Part shown: piece after piece, positions 55,139-63,892 of the stretch
Layout: each line of letters starts with the position of its first letter
Position numbering within the stretch: position 1 is the first letter of the stretch
Source: Nitrosomonas cryotolerans ATCC 49181
GTDB taxonomy: Bacteria; Pseudomonadota; Gammaproteobacteria; Burkholderiales; Nitrosomonadaceae
NCBI RefSeq assembly: GCF_900143275.1
Contig: NZ_FSRO01000001.1
Location: 2,374,116 to 2,438,115 of the forward strand
DNA length: 64,000 bases
Direction: 5' to 3'
Made by a program: the position numbers and the translations under genes
Notes under the pieces: generated by a model
The model's input: only the letters and a program-made list of their open reading frames with translations
Told to the model about the DNA's origin: nothing
Database searches by the model: none

Positions 55139-55738
55139 TTAATGCGGTGCTTTAACGCCGGACAGACCCGTTGCCTTGGCTGCACGTAGTACTGGATAAA
55201 ACTGGGTAAAGACAAGATCCTGGCTTGCGTGTTTTTCATGACAGGCCGCACATTCCGCTGTTGGCAGATGTTTTGCAGCCGCTACAAGTGGCATATCCGG
55301 TACATAGAAGATGTAATATCCCCAGTAACCGGGTTCCTTTGCGAAGCGCTTGGCATCTTTAACGGAAGCTTCCAAGCCGATATAATCACCCATAAAGTAG
55401 CCATTACCGCTGCCTGGGCCTTTACGATCGCCTACACTGACCAGCTCTTTTACTGTCATTGTTCCATCGCGAAACTCACCCGTTTTTTTATAATGCGCGT
55501 AGCTCTCGGGATCGATATAAACTGTTCGAATCTCAGTAAAAGGCGCCTTACCATCATTGAGTTCATCTGGCGTTACCTGAGTACCCACCATCACCCACTC
55601 ACGATAATTCTGTGGTAATAACAGTTCACCCTTGTCGTTGAACTGTGCCGGCCCGGCCGCCATTGCGGAGCTGAAGCCTATTCCCAATGCCAGCATTGCG
55701 ATCGCGGCGCTACTCCTAAGAATCCTCGTAAATCTCAT
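55139..55738 (-). CDS. cytL: Cytochrome P460
   Basis: A 199-aa periplasmic c-type haem protein with a signal peptide of about 27 residues (ending SAMA) and one haem-binding CAACH near the C terminus. The family has an unusual covalent bond between a lysine and the haem; the probable lysine is Lys97 in GTMTVKELV. Cytochrome P460 oxidises hydroxylamine, giving N2O or NO depending on conditions, and is typical of ammonia oxidisers. The full N-terminal part (LPQNYREWVMVGTQVTPDE) is present. It is transcribed alone. Confidence 0.93.
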   Translation of the reverse strand: MRFTRILRSSAAIAMLALGIGFSSAMAAGPAQFNDKGELLLPQNYREWVMVGTQVTPDELNDGKAPFTEIRTVYIDPESYAHYKKTGEFRDGTMTVKELVSVGDRKGPGSGNGYFMGDYIGLEASVKDAKRFAKEPGYWGYYIFYVPDMPLVAAAKHLPTAECAACHEKHASQDLVFTQFYPVLRAAKATGLSGVKAPH

Positions 55739-56430
55739 TTCTAAATCCTCTTTATTAACTTATTAAAATTGCTTGATATTACTGATATACCGGCTACAAG
55801 GTATTTACATGAGCCAACCTGCTTATCCAGCACATCTACAATCCGCAAAAGCAGTATATCTACGGCTTCATATACAAATTAATGACCGCAGAACTCACCA
55901 CTACCCGTTTTCAATCATCCATTCACATTCATTTAATAACCTGAATTCAACAAGCAAGTGCACCATTCTCAAGAGACAAAAATATTTCACTCGTTATCAG
56001 ACAACCCATAAAATATTTTTCTTAAATGAGCACTCGTATTGCCAATGTCAGATGGAATCAAATCAGGTCAGATGTGGCCTATATTACAAGAAAAGAATTC
56101 TGGATGACAAAAATATTATTCTCACCTGTCGAGTCTTGTAATGTAGCCTGGATAACATTTATGCGCTAGGAAAATATACGGAAAATCTATCCTCTCATTT
56201 TATCCAGTGTGTAACTTTGAGCGAGCATCTGAATTGAGTCCCGACACAGACACGATTTCGATTCAACTCACACACATAAAATCTATGCACAATTATTGCT
56301 TAATTAGCAAAAACAGGCGAATCAAACGCTATTGACCGCTGGTCCGCATCATATAATGTGCAAGGGGATACAGTATACTATGTTACATGACTTCAAACTT
56401 TCAGAAGAACAATTGTTAAAATCACTTTAA

Positions 56431-56539
56431 AGACCGCTGCATAACTGTGTTTTTGAGCTTTTTTGATTACTTGCAGCATTGATAAATCAAACACTTAAAA
56501 ATCTTATCCAGCCCGAGATAACCAGTTATGCAGCGGTCT
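56431..56539. repeat. MITE family B, copy 1
   Basis: 109 bp with 17-bp terminal inverted repeats AGACCGCTGCATAACTG and CAGTTATGCAGCGGTCT. No coding capacity. The interior matches the copy at 63893 nearly base for base. Confidence 0.9.
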
Positions 56540-56613
56540 TCTTTATAACACTATAATATATGCAGGAGGCCACATTAACAGCTTCCCGCTGTGTTTAAAG
56601 TGATTAATCGGCA

Positions 56614-56702
56614 GAGACTTTTACAAAAGCCCTCGCCAGAAGTTTTCTGCCATTGATTATAAAAGATTAATTTTTTAATCATTGGGGTTTTGCAAAGGTC
56701 CT
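56614..56702 (+). repeat. MITE family A, copy 6
   Basis: 89 bp, GAGACTTTTACAAAAGCCCT to GGGGTTTTGCAAAGGTCC, slightly diverged right end. Lies only 74 bp from the family B copy. Confidence 0.87.
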
Positions 56703-57171
56703 CGGCAGTTTGTTATTCATCAGCAGGAAGCGAGCAAATTGGCTATTCTTCAGAAGATCTCAGTTTACCCATCTGGATGCATCTCAGATTATCGAGTATG
56801 AATCTTCATCCCATCCTGAGTAACCAGCCAACTACAGTAGCCTGTATCCGCCAGCAGGACGTCTCAATCAAAACACACTTGAACGGCTCAGGATGCTATC
56901 CACTGCTCACCCGAAAATCCTGGCACGACTCAAACCGGAATCTTCGGGAATGAACCGGAATAACTACCATTCCTCAGCATCATGTAGGTTACTCATAGCT
57001 ATCGTCCGACCATTACTTTATTACCATACTCTGATAATCTTATTGATATTTTTTCGTGAAAAAAATAAAGATAAATGCTGCGATCAATCTGCTCTTCTCT
57101 GATTTGCCAACAAATAATAGGGTGCAATACGTTTGTATGTTCCCATTTCAATTAATCAGAATGCATACGCC

Positions 57172-57609
57172 ATGGGTGATTTACTTGCAATAATCCAGCA
57201 ATGGGTTCCCATTGATAATAATACACTCATAGGCTTGACCCTCATATCCATTATTAGCTTTATCGGTTCTCTGATCGTCATTCCACTTATTCTCATTTAT
57301 ATATCAACTGATTATTTTGATACGCGCGTGCCTCGCCACTGGATGAAAAACCATCATCTGGTATTACGTATCATCGGATTAATGATTAAAAATATCATGG
57401 GCATTCTCTTTATAGTAACCGGTTTCATCATGATTTTTCTACCAGGACAAGGCTTATTGACTATATTGATTGGCATCTCACTCCTGAATTTCCCCGGAAA
57501 ACGCGTGATAGAAGCCAGAATAATCAGAGAACCCCGCATACTCAGAACCATCAATGCCATCCGTTACAAATTTGCCAAGCCTCCTCTGATCCTGCCTCCA
57601 TACCCATAA
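57172..57609 (+). CDS. PGPGW-type transmembrane protein
   Basis: A 145-aa protein with two or three membrane helices (residues 20-48, 75-110). The motif FLPGQGLLTILIGISLL corresponds to the PGPGW family signature with Gln in place of a Pro-rich residue set. A longer frame from a TTG at 57133 exists; no ribosome site separates them clearly. Function unknown. Confidence 0.7.
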   Translation: MGDLLAIIQQWVPIDNNTLIGLTLISIISFIGSLIVIPLILIYISTDYFDTRVPRHWMKNHHLVLRIIGLMIKNIMGILFIVTGFIMIFLPGQGLLTILIGISLLNFPGKRVIEARIIREPRILRTINAIRYKFAKPPLILPPYP

Positions 57610-57632
57610 TTTCCATAAACGACAGACCGACT

Positions 57633-57721
57633 GAGGCCTTTGCAAAACTCCAATAGTTTAAAAATTAACTCTTTATAATCAATAGTCAAAAATTTCTGGC
57701 GAGGGCTTTTGCAAAAGTCTC
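57633..57721 (-). repeat. MITE family A, copy 7 (inverted)
   Basis: 89 bp: GAGGCCTTTGCAAAACTCC to GGGCTTTTGCAAAAGTCTC. It is 24 bp after the PGPGW gene stop. Confidence 0.88.
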
Positions 57722-57936
57722 AAGAAATAACCTGACACGTTGCTTAGTCTCCCTTTTCAATATCTACGAGCTAAAACGAAGCGCTTACTCTCATTGCAGT
57801 AGGTTTCTTTCTTATCTGAATTGCATGAGTAAAATTAATGTTGTAAATTTCATTATTTCTCTTTTGTCGTGCAGGCAACCAAACCAAATTTATACAATCA
57901 GTTTCGTCTCATGATAATCCGTGCTATATAAATAAA

Positions 57937-58039
57937 GGGCCTGTCTCGAAATAGCCCAAAATTGGAATGCCTATTGCATCTATTTGTTAATAAACTGTAT
58001 AGAAAAAAACGGATAAATCGTATATTACGAGACAATCCC
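57937..58039. repeat. Family C short element
   Basis: 103 bp bounded by GGGCCTGTCTCGAAATA and, inverted, GGGATTGTCTCGTAATA. The right part (ACGGATAAATCGTATATTA) recurs as a solo end at about 1979. Non-coding. Confidence 0.55.
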
Positions 58040-58094
58040 ATAAACATGGGCATATTTTCTAAGTTATTCGAGCTTAATAAATACAGGGGGCGAT

Positions 58095-58316
58095 TTGGGA
58101 AAATTATTATTTATTATTGTTGTCGCATTATTCATTTACTGGATGATCAAGGGCCGCCGACGAGCAAAAAAACAAACCGAGCCACTACCCGATACAATCG
58201 AGGATATGGTGCGCTGTACTCATTGCGGCGTGCATCTACCCAAAAGTGAAAGTATTACCCGTCAGGACAAATTCTTCTGCAGCGATGATCACTATCATCA
58301 GCATTCACAATCATAA
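58095..58316 (+). CDS. PP0621-family small membrane protein with zinc-ribbon-like Cys
   Basis: A 73-aa protein started by TTG with GGGGG eight bases before it. One membrane helix (LLFIIVVALFIYWMI) is followed by a basic stretch and CTHCGVHLPKSESI, then FFCSDDHYHQH, which together offer three Cys and several His for metal. PP0621 proteins usually sit upstream of a pilS-like kinase, as here (9 bp gap). Function unknown. Confidence 0.8.
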   Translation: MGKLLFIIVVALFIYWMIKGRRRAKKQTEPLPDTIEDMVRCTHCGVHLPKSESITRQDKFFCSDDHYHQHSQS

Positions 58317-58325
58317 TTTGAATTC

Positions 58326-59969
58326 GTGACTATCTCGCCATCGCAGCCGAAGCAATTAAACTTATGGCGACCATTTTCTGGTGCATCAACAACCACCTAT
58401 CCAGAGCAATTCTGGCGATCACTATTCTATTTCAATATCTATCAACTGGTTATAGCAAGCGGAATAGCGACTGTTACCTGGATATTTCATTTAACCAGTT
58501 TTGGTTCATATCATTACCATTTATTTCTTTACGCGGCATTAGGTCACGTCCTCTTCAGCAGTTTATCCATCATCCTGCTCAAACTTCGCCGCCCGGGTTT
58601 TGATTGGCAACTTTCGCTTCAGGTTAGCAGCAGCATCGCTTTCATTTGCGTTATGATGTATGCAAGTGGCGGAATACAAAGCGGATTAGGTGTACTATTA
58701 CTGGTTTCTCTGGCTGGGGCTGGCCTGATTAGCCGGGGTAAATTAGCGCTTTTTTTTGCTTCCATTGCTTCACTTGGCGTGCTTTCTCAAGAGACTTACT
58801 CCCTCCTCTATATCGAAAATTATCATGCTCAGTACACGCAAGCGGGGTTGCTCAGCATGGGTTATTTTGCTGTTGCATGGCTGGCTCATCGACTGGCTAT
58901 TCATGTTACGGCCAGTGAACAACTGGCACGTCGACGGGGGGATGACCTGGAAAACATGTCCAAGATCAATCAGCTGGTGATACAAGAGTTGCAAGAAGGC
59001 ATATTAGTGGTTGATGAAAATGGACATATTCGGCAGCACAATTCTTATGCCGAAAAACTAATCAGCCTAGATCCATCAGATATTCTCGAGCCACCCAGGC
59101 TGGCTGACTATGCCCCGATACTGGCAACCAGATTGGCAACCTGGCGTGGGGGTGGCAATATTAATTTTGATCTTCTGCGATTAGCAGGCAGTAATATACT
59201 GGTACGAACACGATTTGTACCCGTGAAAAAGAACAGTCGCACAGGTGTCGTTATTTTTCTGGAAGACATGAGTCACATTCAGGCACAGGTACAACAATTA
59301 AAACTCGCGGCTTTAGGTAGATTAACCGCAAATATTGCACATGAAATCCGTAATCCTCTTTCCGCAATCGGCCACGCAGCAGAGCTATTAGAAGAAGAAC
59401 AGGCTCCAACACCCGTTCAACCGCGCTTATTGGGCATTATTCGCGATAATACACAACGTCTCAATAAAATCGTACAGGATGTCTTACAACTGAATCGACG
59501 GAATATCGCCCAATCAGAGATTCTTGATGCAAAGTATTTTATACATACATTTATGGCCGATTTTTGTCTGACTGAAAGAATTGATATTGATACTTTCATA
59601 TTGAGTGCAGACGAACAAACGATGATCAGTTTTGATAGCGGCCATTTAAACCAGATTTTATGGAATCTATGCCGCAATGCCTGGCGCCACTGTCTTAAGA
59701 AAAAAGGCAGTATCCAGCTCAAGTTGTCCAGGAATGCTGCCGAAAGCAATATCAATCTGGATATCATTGATGATGGTCCAGGTATTTCGCCAATATTACT
59801 TAGGCAATTATTTGAACCTTTCTTCACTACAGCGGCAAGCGGTACCGGATTGGGCCTCTATATTGCACGAGAATTGTGTGAAGCTAATCATGCCTCACTT
59901 GACTATATGGACAACTCGACTGGTGGGCATTTCAAAATTATTTGCAAAAGCGATTCGGATCATGCCTGA
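58326..59969 (+). CDS. pilS: PilS-like sensor histidine kinase
   Basis: A 547-aa kinase starting with GTG. About six membrane helices in residues 28-190, a PAS domain (about 215-310, QEGILVVDENGHIRQHN), HisKA (NIAHEIRNPLSAIGHAAEL) and HATPase (NLCRNAWRHCLKK, DDGPGISP, GTGLGLYIARELCE). This is the NtrB/PilS layout. The stop lies 8 bp inside the next gene, which encodes a sigma-54 activator. PilS-PilR normally controls type IV pilin; no pilin gene is in the window. Confidence 0.9.
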   Translation: MTISPSQPKQLNLWRPFSGASTTTYPEQFWRSLFYFNIYQLVIASGIATVTWIFHLTSFGSYHYHLFLYAALGHVLFSSLSIILLKLRRPGFDWQLSLQVSSSIAFICVMMYASGGIQSGLGVLLLVSLAGAGLISRGKLALFFASIASLGVLSQETYSLLYIENYHAQYTQAGLLSMGYFAVAWLAHRLAIHVTASEQLARRRGDDLENMSKINQLVIQELQEGILVVDENGHIRQHNSYAEKLISLDPSDILEPPRLADYAPILATRLATWRGGGNINFDLLRLAGSNILVRTRFVPVKKNSRTGVVIFLEDMSHIQAQVQQLKLAALGRLTANIAHEIRNPLSAIGHAAELLEEEQAPTPVQPRLLGIIRDNTQRLNKIVQDVLQLNRRNIAQSEILDAKYFIHTFMADFCLTERIDIDTFILSADEQTMISFDSGHLNQILWNLCRNAWRHCLKKKGSIQLKLSRNAAESNINLDIIDDGPGISPILLRQLFEPFFTTAASGTGLGLYIARELCEANHASLDYMDNSTGGHFKIICKSDSDHA

Positions 59970-61380
59970 CACAAAAGAGTCATCTCTTTCACGCGGTGAT
60001 CATGCCGCTGCCCTCTCTAGTGTACTGATTGTCGATGACGAACCTGATATTGTCGAACTGCTCGAATTGACACTGATACGCATGGGCATGGAAGTAGCCA
60101 GCGCCATGAATATCGATGATGCCAAGATACAGCTACGCTCACGCCCATTTCAATTATGTCTCACTGACATGCGCCTGCCAGATGGTAATGGACTAGATCT
60201 GGTACGATATATCGTCAACCAACATGCTGATTTACCCGTAGCCGTAATCACAGCTTATGGCACCACCGAGAATGCGGTTGCTGCACTCAAGGCCGGTGCA
60301 TTTGATTATCTGGCGAAACCCGTATCGCTCAAGCAATTGCGTTGCCTGATTAAATCCGCATTAAGCCTGCCCCCCATGCAATCGGCAACGACCGCCTCTG
60401 ATACACAATCCAGCCAAAGCACCCTGTTGGGCGAATCACTCCCAATGCAGCAATTACGTACAACGATTGAAAAGCTATCACGCAGCCAGGCATCTGTTTA
60501 CATCAGCGGTGAATCAGGCAGCGGCAAGGAATTAGCCTCAAAATTAATCCATGAAAGAAGTGCCCGCCACGGGCAAGCATTTATTCCGGTAAATTGTGGC
60601 GCAATTCCTGATAGTTTAATGGAAAGTGAATTCTTTGGTTACAAGAAAGGCTCTTTTACCGGTGCGAATACAGAGCACGATGGTTTCTTTCAGGCGGCCC
60701 ATGGCGGTACATTGTTTCTTGATGAAGTGGCCGACTTACCTCTGGCTATGCAAGTCAAGCTATTAAGAGTCATTCAGGAAAAACGCGTGAGAAAAATTGG
60801 AGACACACAGGAAAGAAATATAGATGTACGCATTATCAGCGCTACACACCAGAAATTAAATGAATGTGTGGAAAACGGGAAATTTCGCCAGGATCTTTAT
60901 TATCGCTTGAATGTCATTGAATTACGAATGCCTCCATTACGTGAAATGCGCGAGGATATTCCCCTCATTACCAATGCTATTCTCAAGAAATTATGCTGGA
61001 TAAATGGAAGAACACCTTGTAGTCTGAGCAAAGAGGCCCTCACCGCATTAGTCAGTTATGATTTTCCGGGTAATGTACGTGAACTTGAGAATATTCTGGA
61101 ACGCACGCTAGCATTGTGTCCGGATGATAAAATTGACCGAAATGAATTACAGCTAACACCTATGGAGGCTTTTCAGAATACGACTGCTTCATCACAGACG
61201 GTACCTGCCGATCACAGATTGCCACTTCAAGATTATCTGGATAGATTAGAAAAAGAATCCATTATGACAGCGCTGGAGAAAAGCAGGTATAATCGCACCG
61301 CTGCCGCTAAATTACTGGGGATTACGGTCAGATCGATGCGCTATCGGATGGAAAGATTGGGCATCAATCAAGAAAAATAG
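59962..61380 (+). CDS. pilR: PilR-like sigma-54-dependent response regulator
   Basis: A 472-aa NtrC-family activator. The real start is the ATG at 59962 (MPDTKESSLSRG); a longer open frame upstream overlaps the kinase and is out of character. The receiver has Asp69 (LCLTDMRLPDG). The AAA+ domain has Walker A GESGSGKE, the sigma-54 contact loop GSFTGA (a common form of GAFTGA) and GTLFLDEVADLP. The C-terminal Fis helix-turn-helix is YNRTAAAKLLGITVRSMRYR. It activates transcription with sigma-54 when phosphorylated by the upstream kinase. Confidence 0.94.
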   Translation: MPDTKESSLSRGDHAAALSSVLIVDDEPDIVELLELTLIRMGMEVASAMNIDDAKIQLRSRPFQLCLTDMRLPDGNGLDLVRYIVNQHADLPVAVITAYGTTENAVAALKAGAFDYLAKPVSLKQLRCLIKSALSLPPMQSATTASDTQSSQSTLLGESLPMQQLRTTIEKLSRSQASVYISGESGSGKELASKLIHERSARHGQAFIPVNCGAIPDSLMESEFFGYKKGSFTGANTEHDGFFQAAHGGTLFLDEVADLPLAMQVKLLRVIQEKRVRKIGDTQERNIDVRIISATHQKLNECVENGKFRQDLYYRLNVIELRMPPLREMREDIPLITNAILKKLCWINGRTPCSLSKEALTALVSYDFPGNVRELENILERTLALCPDDKIDRNELQLTPMEAFQNTTASSQTVPADHRLPLQDYLDRLEKESIMTALEKSRYNRTAAAKLLGITVRSMRYRMERLGINQEK

Positions 61381-61786
61381 AATCCCTGGCAACATTAAAA
61401 TTATTTTAGTTTTCGTGCAATGCACACTTTTCCGATGATTTTTAGTGCTTCGGGTCATTACAAGTCCTGCTCCAGAATCATTTAGTTACAGTATAAAGCA
61501 TATTCAGCCTTAACGAACAAATCACGATATTGAACGCATAGCCTTTATTAGCTGCTTTTATCTACATTATTTTATCCATACCACACATACCATCCCTTTT
61601 TGTTTATTTTCTACTAATGCCATGCACTGATCAATCATCTACTGACTACAAAATGAGCTGAAATAAAAACAGATTTAAAGCGATCCACAGATCGGCGTCC
61701 TCACATTATATCCATTCTGAAAAAATGGGCCGGGTACGGGACGATTGATCACTCAACTTATTTTCTAAAGCGAATTAAATCGTATT
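61381..61786. other. Intergenic stretch, no gene seen
   Basis: About 400 bp of AT-rich sequence after pilR. No hairpin terminator, repeat or open frame of note. Confidence 0.45.
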
Positions 61787-62371
61787 ATGAAAACTACTTT
61801 TTCATCATTCCTTCTGATCACTATTCTAATCGTGCTCCATGGTTGTGCATTAGACAAACAGGAGGAGCGCTATAGCCGCAAAGACTGGCCACACTGGATC
61901 GACTCAGATCGTGATTGTCAGAACACGCGTCAAGAGATACTGATCGCTACCAGCAAGGCCCCTGTTCGATTTAAGAATGCTCGGCGCTGCACCGTCACAC
62001 ATGGCCAATGGTATGATGTTTATACTGGGAAGGTGTTTACCAGAGCAAGTGACGTGGATATTGATCATGTCGTGCCATTAGCCCATGCACACCGCCATGG
62101 CGCGAGCAATTGGACAAAAGCCCAACGTAGCGCATTTGCCAATGATTTCGAAAATTTACTCGTAGTCGATGATTCAACGAATCAAGCCAAATCAGATAAA
62201 GCACCCCATCAGTGGATGCCACCTCAGAAATCTTACTGGTGCGAATATGGGAACCGGTGGAAACACATCAAAACCAAATACGAGTTACGTTATGGTATCC
62301 AGGAGCAGGTGGCCTTGACTGTGTTAACTACAACCTGTGAAACTTTTGCCCATATCCTAACCCTACTTTAG
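61787..62371 (+). CDS. Exported HNH nuclease (DUF1524-like), lipoprotein
   Basis: A 194-aa protein with a lipoprotein signal (IVLHGC, Cys20). The nuclease core reads VDIDHVVPLAHAHRHGAS, then NDFENLLVVDDSTNQAKSDK, the HNH pattern of small secreted nucleases related to the C-terminal domain of GmrSD (DUF1524). Four Cys outside the core may form disulfides. Location outside the cytoplasm suggests use on extracellular DNA, for nutrient or uptake purposes. The start follows an A/T-rich leader without a clear ribosome site. Confidence 0.85.
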   Translation: MKTTFSSFLLITILIVLHGCALDKQEERYSRKDWPHWIDSDRDCQNTRQEILIATSKAPVRFKNARRCTVTHGQWYDVYTGKVFTRASDVDIDHVVPLAHAHRHGASNWTKAQRSAFANDFENLLVVDDSTNQAKSDKAPHQWMPPQKSYWCEYGNRWKHIKTKYELRYGIQEQVALTVLTTTCETFAHILTLL

Positions 62372-62638
62372 AACATAGATAACCTAGATAACCTTGTGCG
62401 TATATTAGCTATAATCTGTTCCTGATCCAAAGACATTCAACGAGAAACTGCCTGAATTAAGGTATCGTTACCATGCTGAAATTACTCAGTAAAATATCGC
62501 TATATAAGAACCACGATGATTATCAGCCGAATCTGCTCCGGATATATAATATCCAGAGCAGATTCAGCCCAATCCGAAGCACCTTATCTCCGGTGATTAC
62601 ACAATAAAACAATTACCACCGAATCCGAATTTAAACGG

Positions 62639-62845
62639 CTACTCAACCGCTGTATCTTCTTTCCCGGAAGCATTACATCCATCGATAAATGCTTGTCGCT
62701 CAGCTTCGCTACTAAAATGTGGCAACACTTTTTCCATTCCTGAAGGTGAACAATTGATTGTACTTGGTTCTGGAACCTCACTGCCACAGCCAATCAAAGC
62801 AATACTGAGACCGACAGTCAACACCATATATTTATTAACATTCAT
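62639..62845 (-). CDS. 68-aa lipoprotein, TrbK-like in form
   Basis: Signal MNVNKYMVLTVGLSIALIGC with lipobox LIGC. The mature part (PEPSTINCSPSGMEKVLPHF, AFIDGCNASGK) has two Cys about 27 residues apart. AGAAGGAAAATTTCAA precedes the ATG. Size and layout recall entry-exclusion lipoproteins such as TrbK, but no conjugation genes are near, so the function is left open. Confidence 0.7.
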   Translation of the reverse strand: MNVNKYMVLTVGLSIALIGCGSEVPEPSTINCSPSGMEKVLPHFSSEAERQAFIDGCNASGKEDTAVE

Positions 62846-63015
62846 TTGAAATTTTCCTTCTAAAAAACCATCAATAATGCTTTATCTATACCGCCAATTT
62901 CTCAATAACTCGGTATAAACTTAAGCATATACGCCTAAGCAACTGATTTTACCTGCATCCTCACCACCTTAGCAAACCGGCATTAGCGTCAGTTGAGAAT
63001 TGTCTGAAGTGGTAC

Positions 63016-63680
63016 TGAAGTGGCCCCCATTAACTAGACAACCTGAAGATTCCAACATGGCTGGTTAATCAAGCTCAGGTAGTTTGAGGAATTGCATACT
63101 TTTGATAGTAAACTTCATCTGGTGTTAGATCATCAAGACTTTGATGAAAACGTTCCTGATTGCACCAGTTGAACCAAACATTTAAACTTTTTCTTACCTC
63201 CTTTAGATTGTTGAATTCCCGAGTATATAAGTGTTCGTATTTGACTGTACGCCATAGTCGTTCAACAAAAATATTGTCATAGTAGCAGCCCTTGCCATCC
63301 ATTCTGATCTGTATACCATTGGTTTCTAGCATTGATGTAAATACCTCACTGGTAAACTGCACACCCTGATCACTATTCATGATTTTCGGACAGCCATGAT
63401 CCTGGATGGCAGCTCCCAAAACCTGGACACAGAAGTCAGCGTCCAGTGTGTTGGATAAGCGCCAGCTCAGTACTTTACGCGAATGCCAGTCCATAATAAC
63501 AACAAGATAGCCCAAAACCTTTAAGGATACTTCTTGTGCTGCTTGGCCGGAATACTAGTTTTGGGCTTTGGTGCTGCGCTAATAATGCCCAGCATCTTCA
63601 TCATTGAAATTGCTTTCTTGCAGCCTATCATCATTCCCTGGCGCCTGAACCACGTGGCATAACTGCGTGAACCATACTGA
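63016..63680 (-). mobile_element. Truncated, decayed copy of the IS3 element
   Basis: The left end TGAAGTGGCCCCC and the last part of OrfB match the intact element at 50490. An internal deletion of about 90 bp lies near 63523, and the match stops at about 63680, so the OrfB N terminus and OrfA are missing. Point changes are scattered. A partial extra end, TGAAGTGGTAC, stands directly before it (63005). Confidence 0.88.
63075..63515 (-). pseudogene. OrfB fragment of the IS3 remnant
   Basis: 146 codons covering the second half of the integrase core (MNSDQGVQFTSEVFTSML, ERLWRTVKYEHLYTREF, QERFHQSLDDLTPDE). The first catalytic Asp region is lost. Confidence 0.88.
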
Positions 63681-63770
63681 CACCATTGAACAGATTGCAG
63701 ACGAATTTGGGTTGCATTACGCGACAGTTAGTCGAGTTATCAAAAAAACAGAGGGAAATCAGCGTGCTTC
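63681..63770 (+). pseudogene. C-terminal scrap of a REP-associated Y1 transposase
   Basis: The frame reads TIEQIADEFGLHYATVSRVI, the helix-turn-helix tail typical of REP-associated tyrosine transposases. It directly adjoins the broken end of the IS3 remnant, so this insertion or a deletion fused the two. No catalytic part is present. Confidence 0.6.
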
Positions 63771-63892
63771 TGCAAGATCTAATCCTCTCTGCTTTTTCAA
63801 ATTTGTACGGTGTATTTTCTCGTTTGCCATAAAAAACCCCAGGATGTGCTGAGGTTTTTAGAAAGATGGGGATAGCTGTATTAAGCTATTTA

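Larger units (their letters stand above)
55739..57171. other. Gene-poor stretch containing two MITEs
   Basis: About 1.4 kb. It holds MITE B copy 1 (56431) and MITE A copy 6 (56614). Open frames at 55773-56141 and 56690-56953 lack ribosome sites and recognisable content; the second begins within a MITE. No gene is supported. Confidence 0.5.

Noticed and set aside
55739..55800. FNR-type box (TTGATATTACTGAT) upstream of cytochrome P460
   Set aside because: The second half-site does not match ATCAA; too weak to call.
55773..56141. 122-aa open frame after cytochrome P460
   Set aside because: Composition is like random AT-rich DNA and nothing supports the start.
56690..56953. 87-aa open frame
   Set aside because: Begins inside a MITE copy and shows no protein-like pattern.
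63005..63030. IS3 circle junction (two ends abutting)
   Set aside because: The two ends are in the same orientation; a junction would place them inverted with a 3-bp gap.
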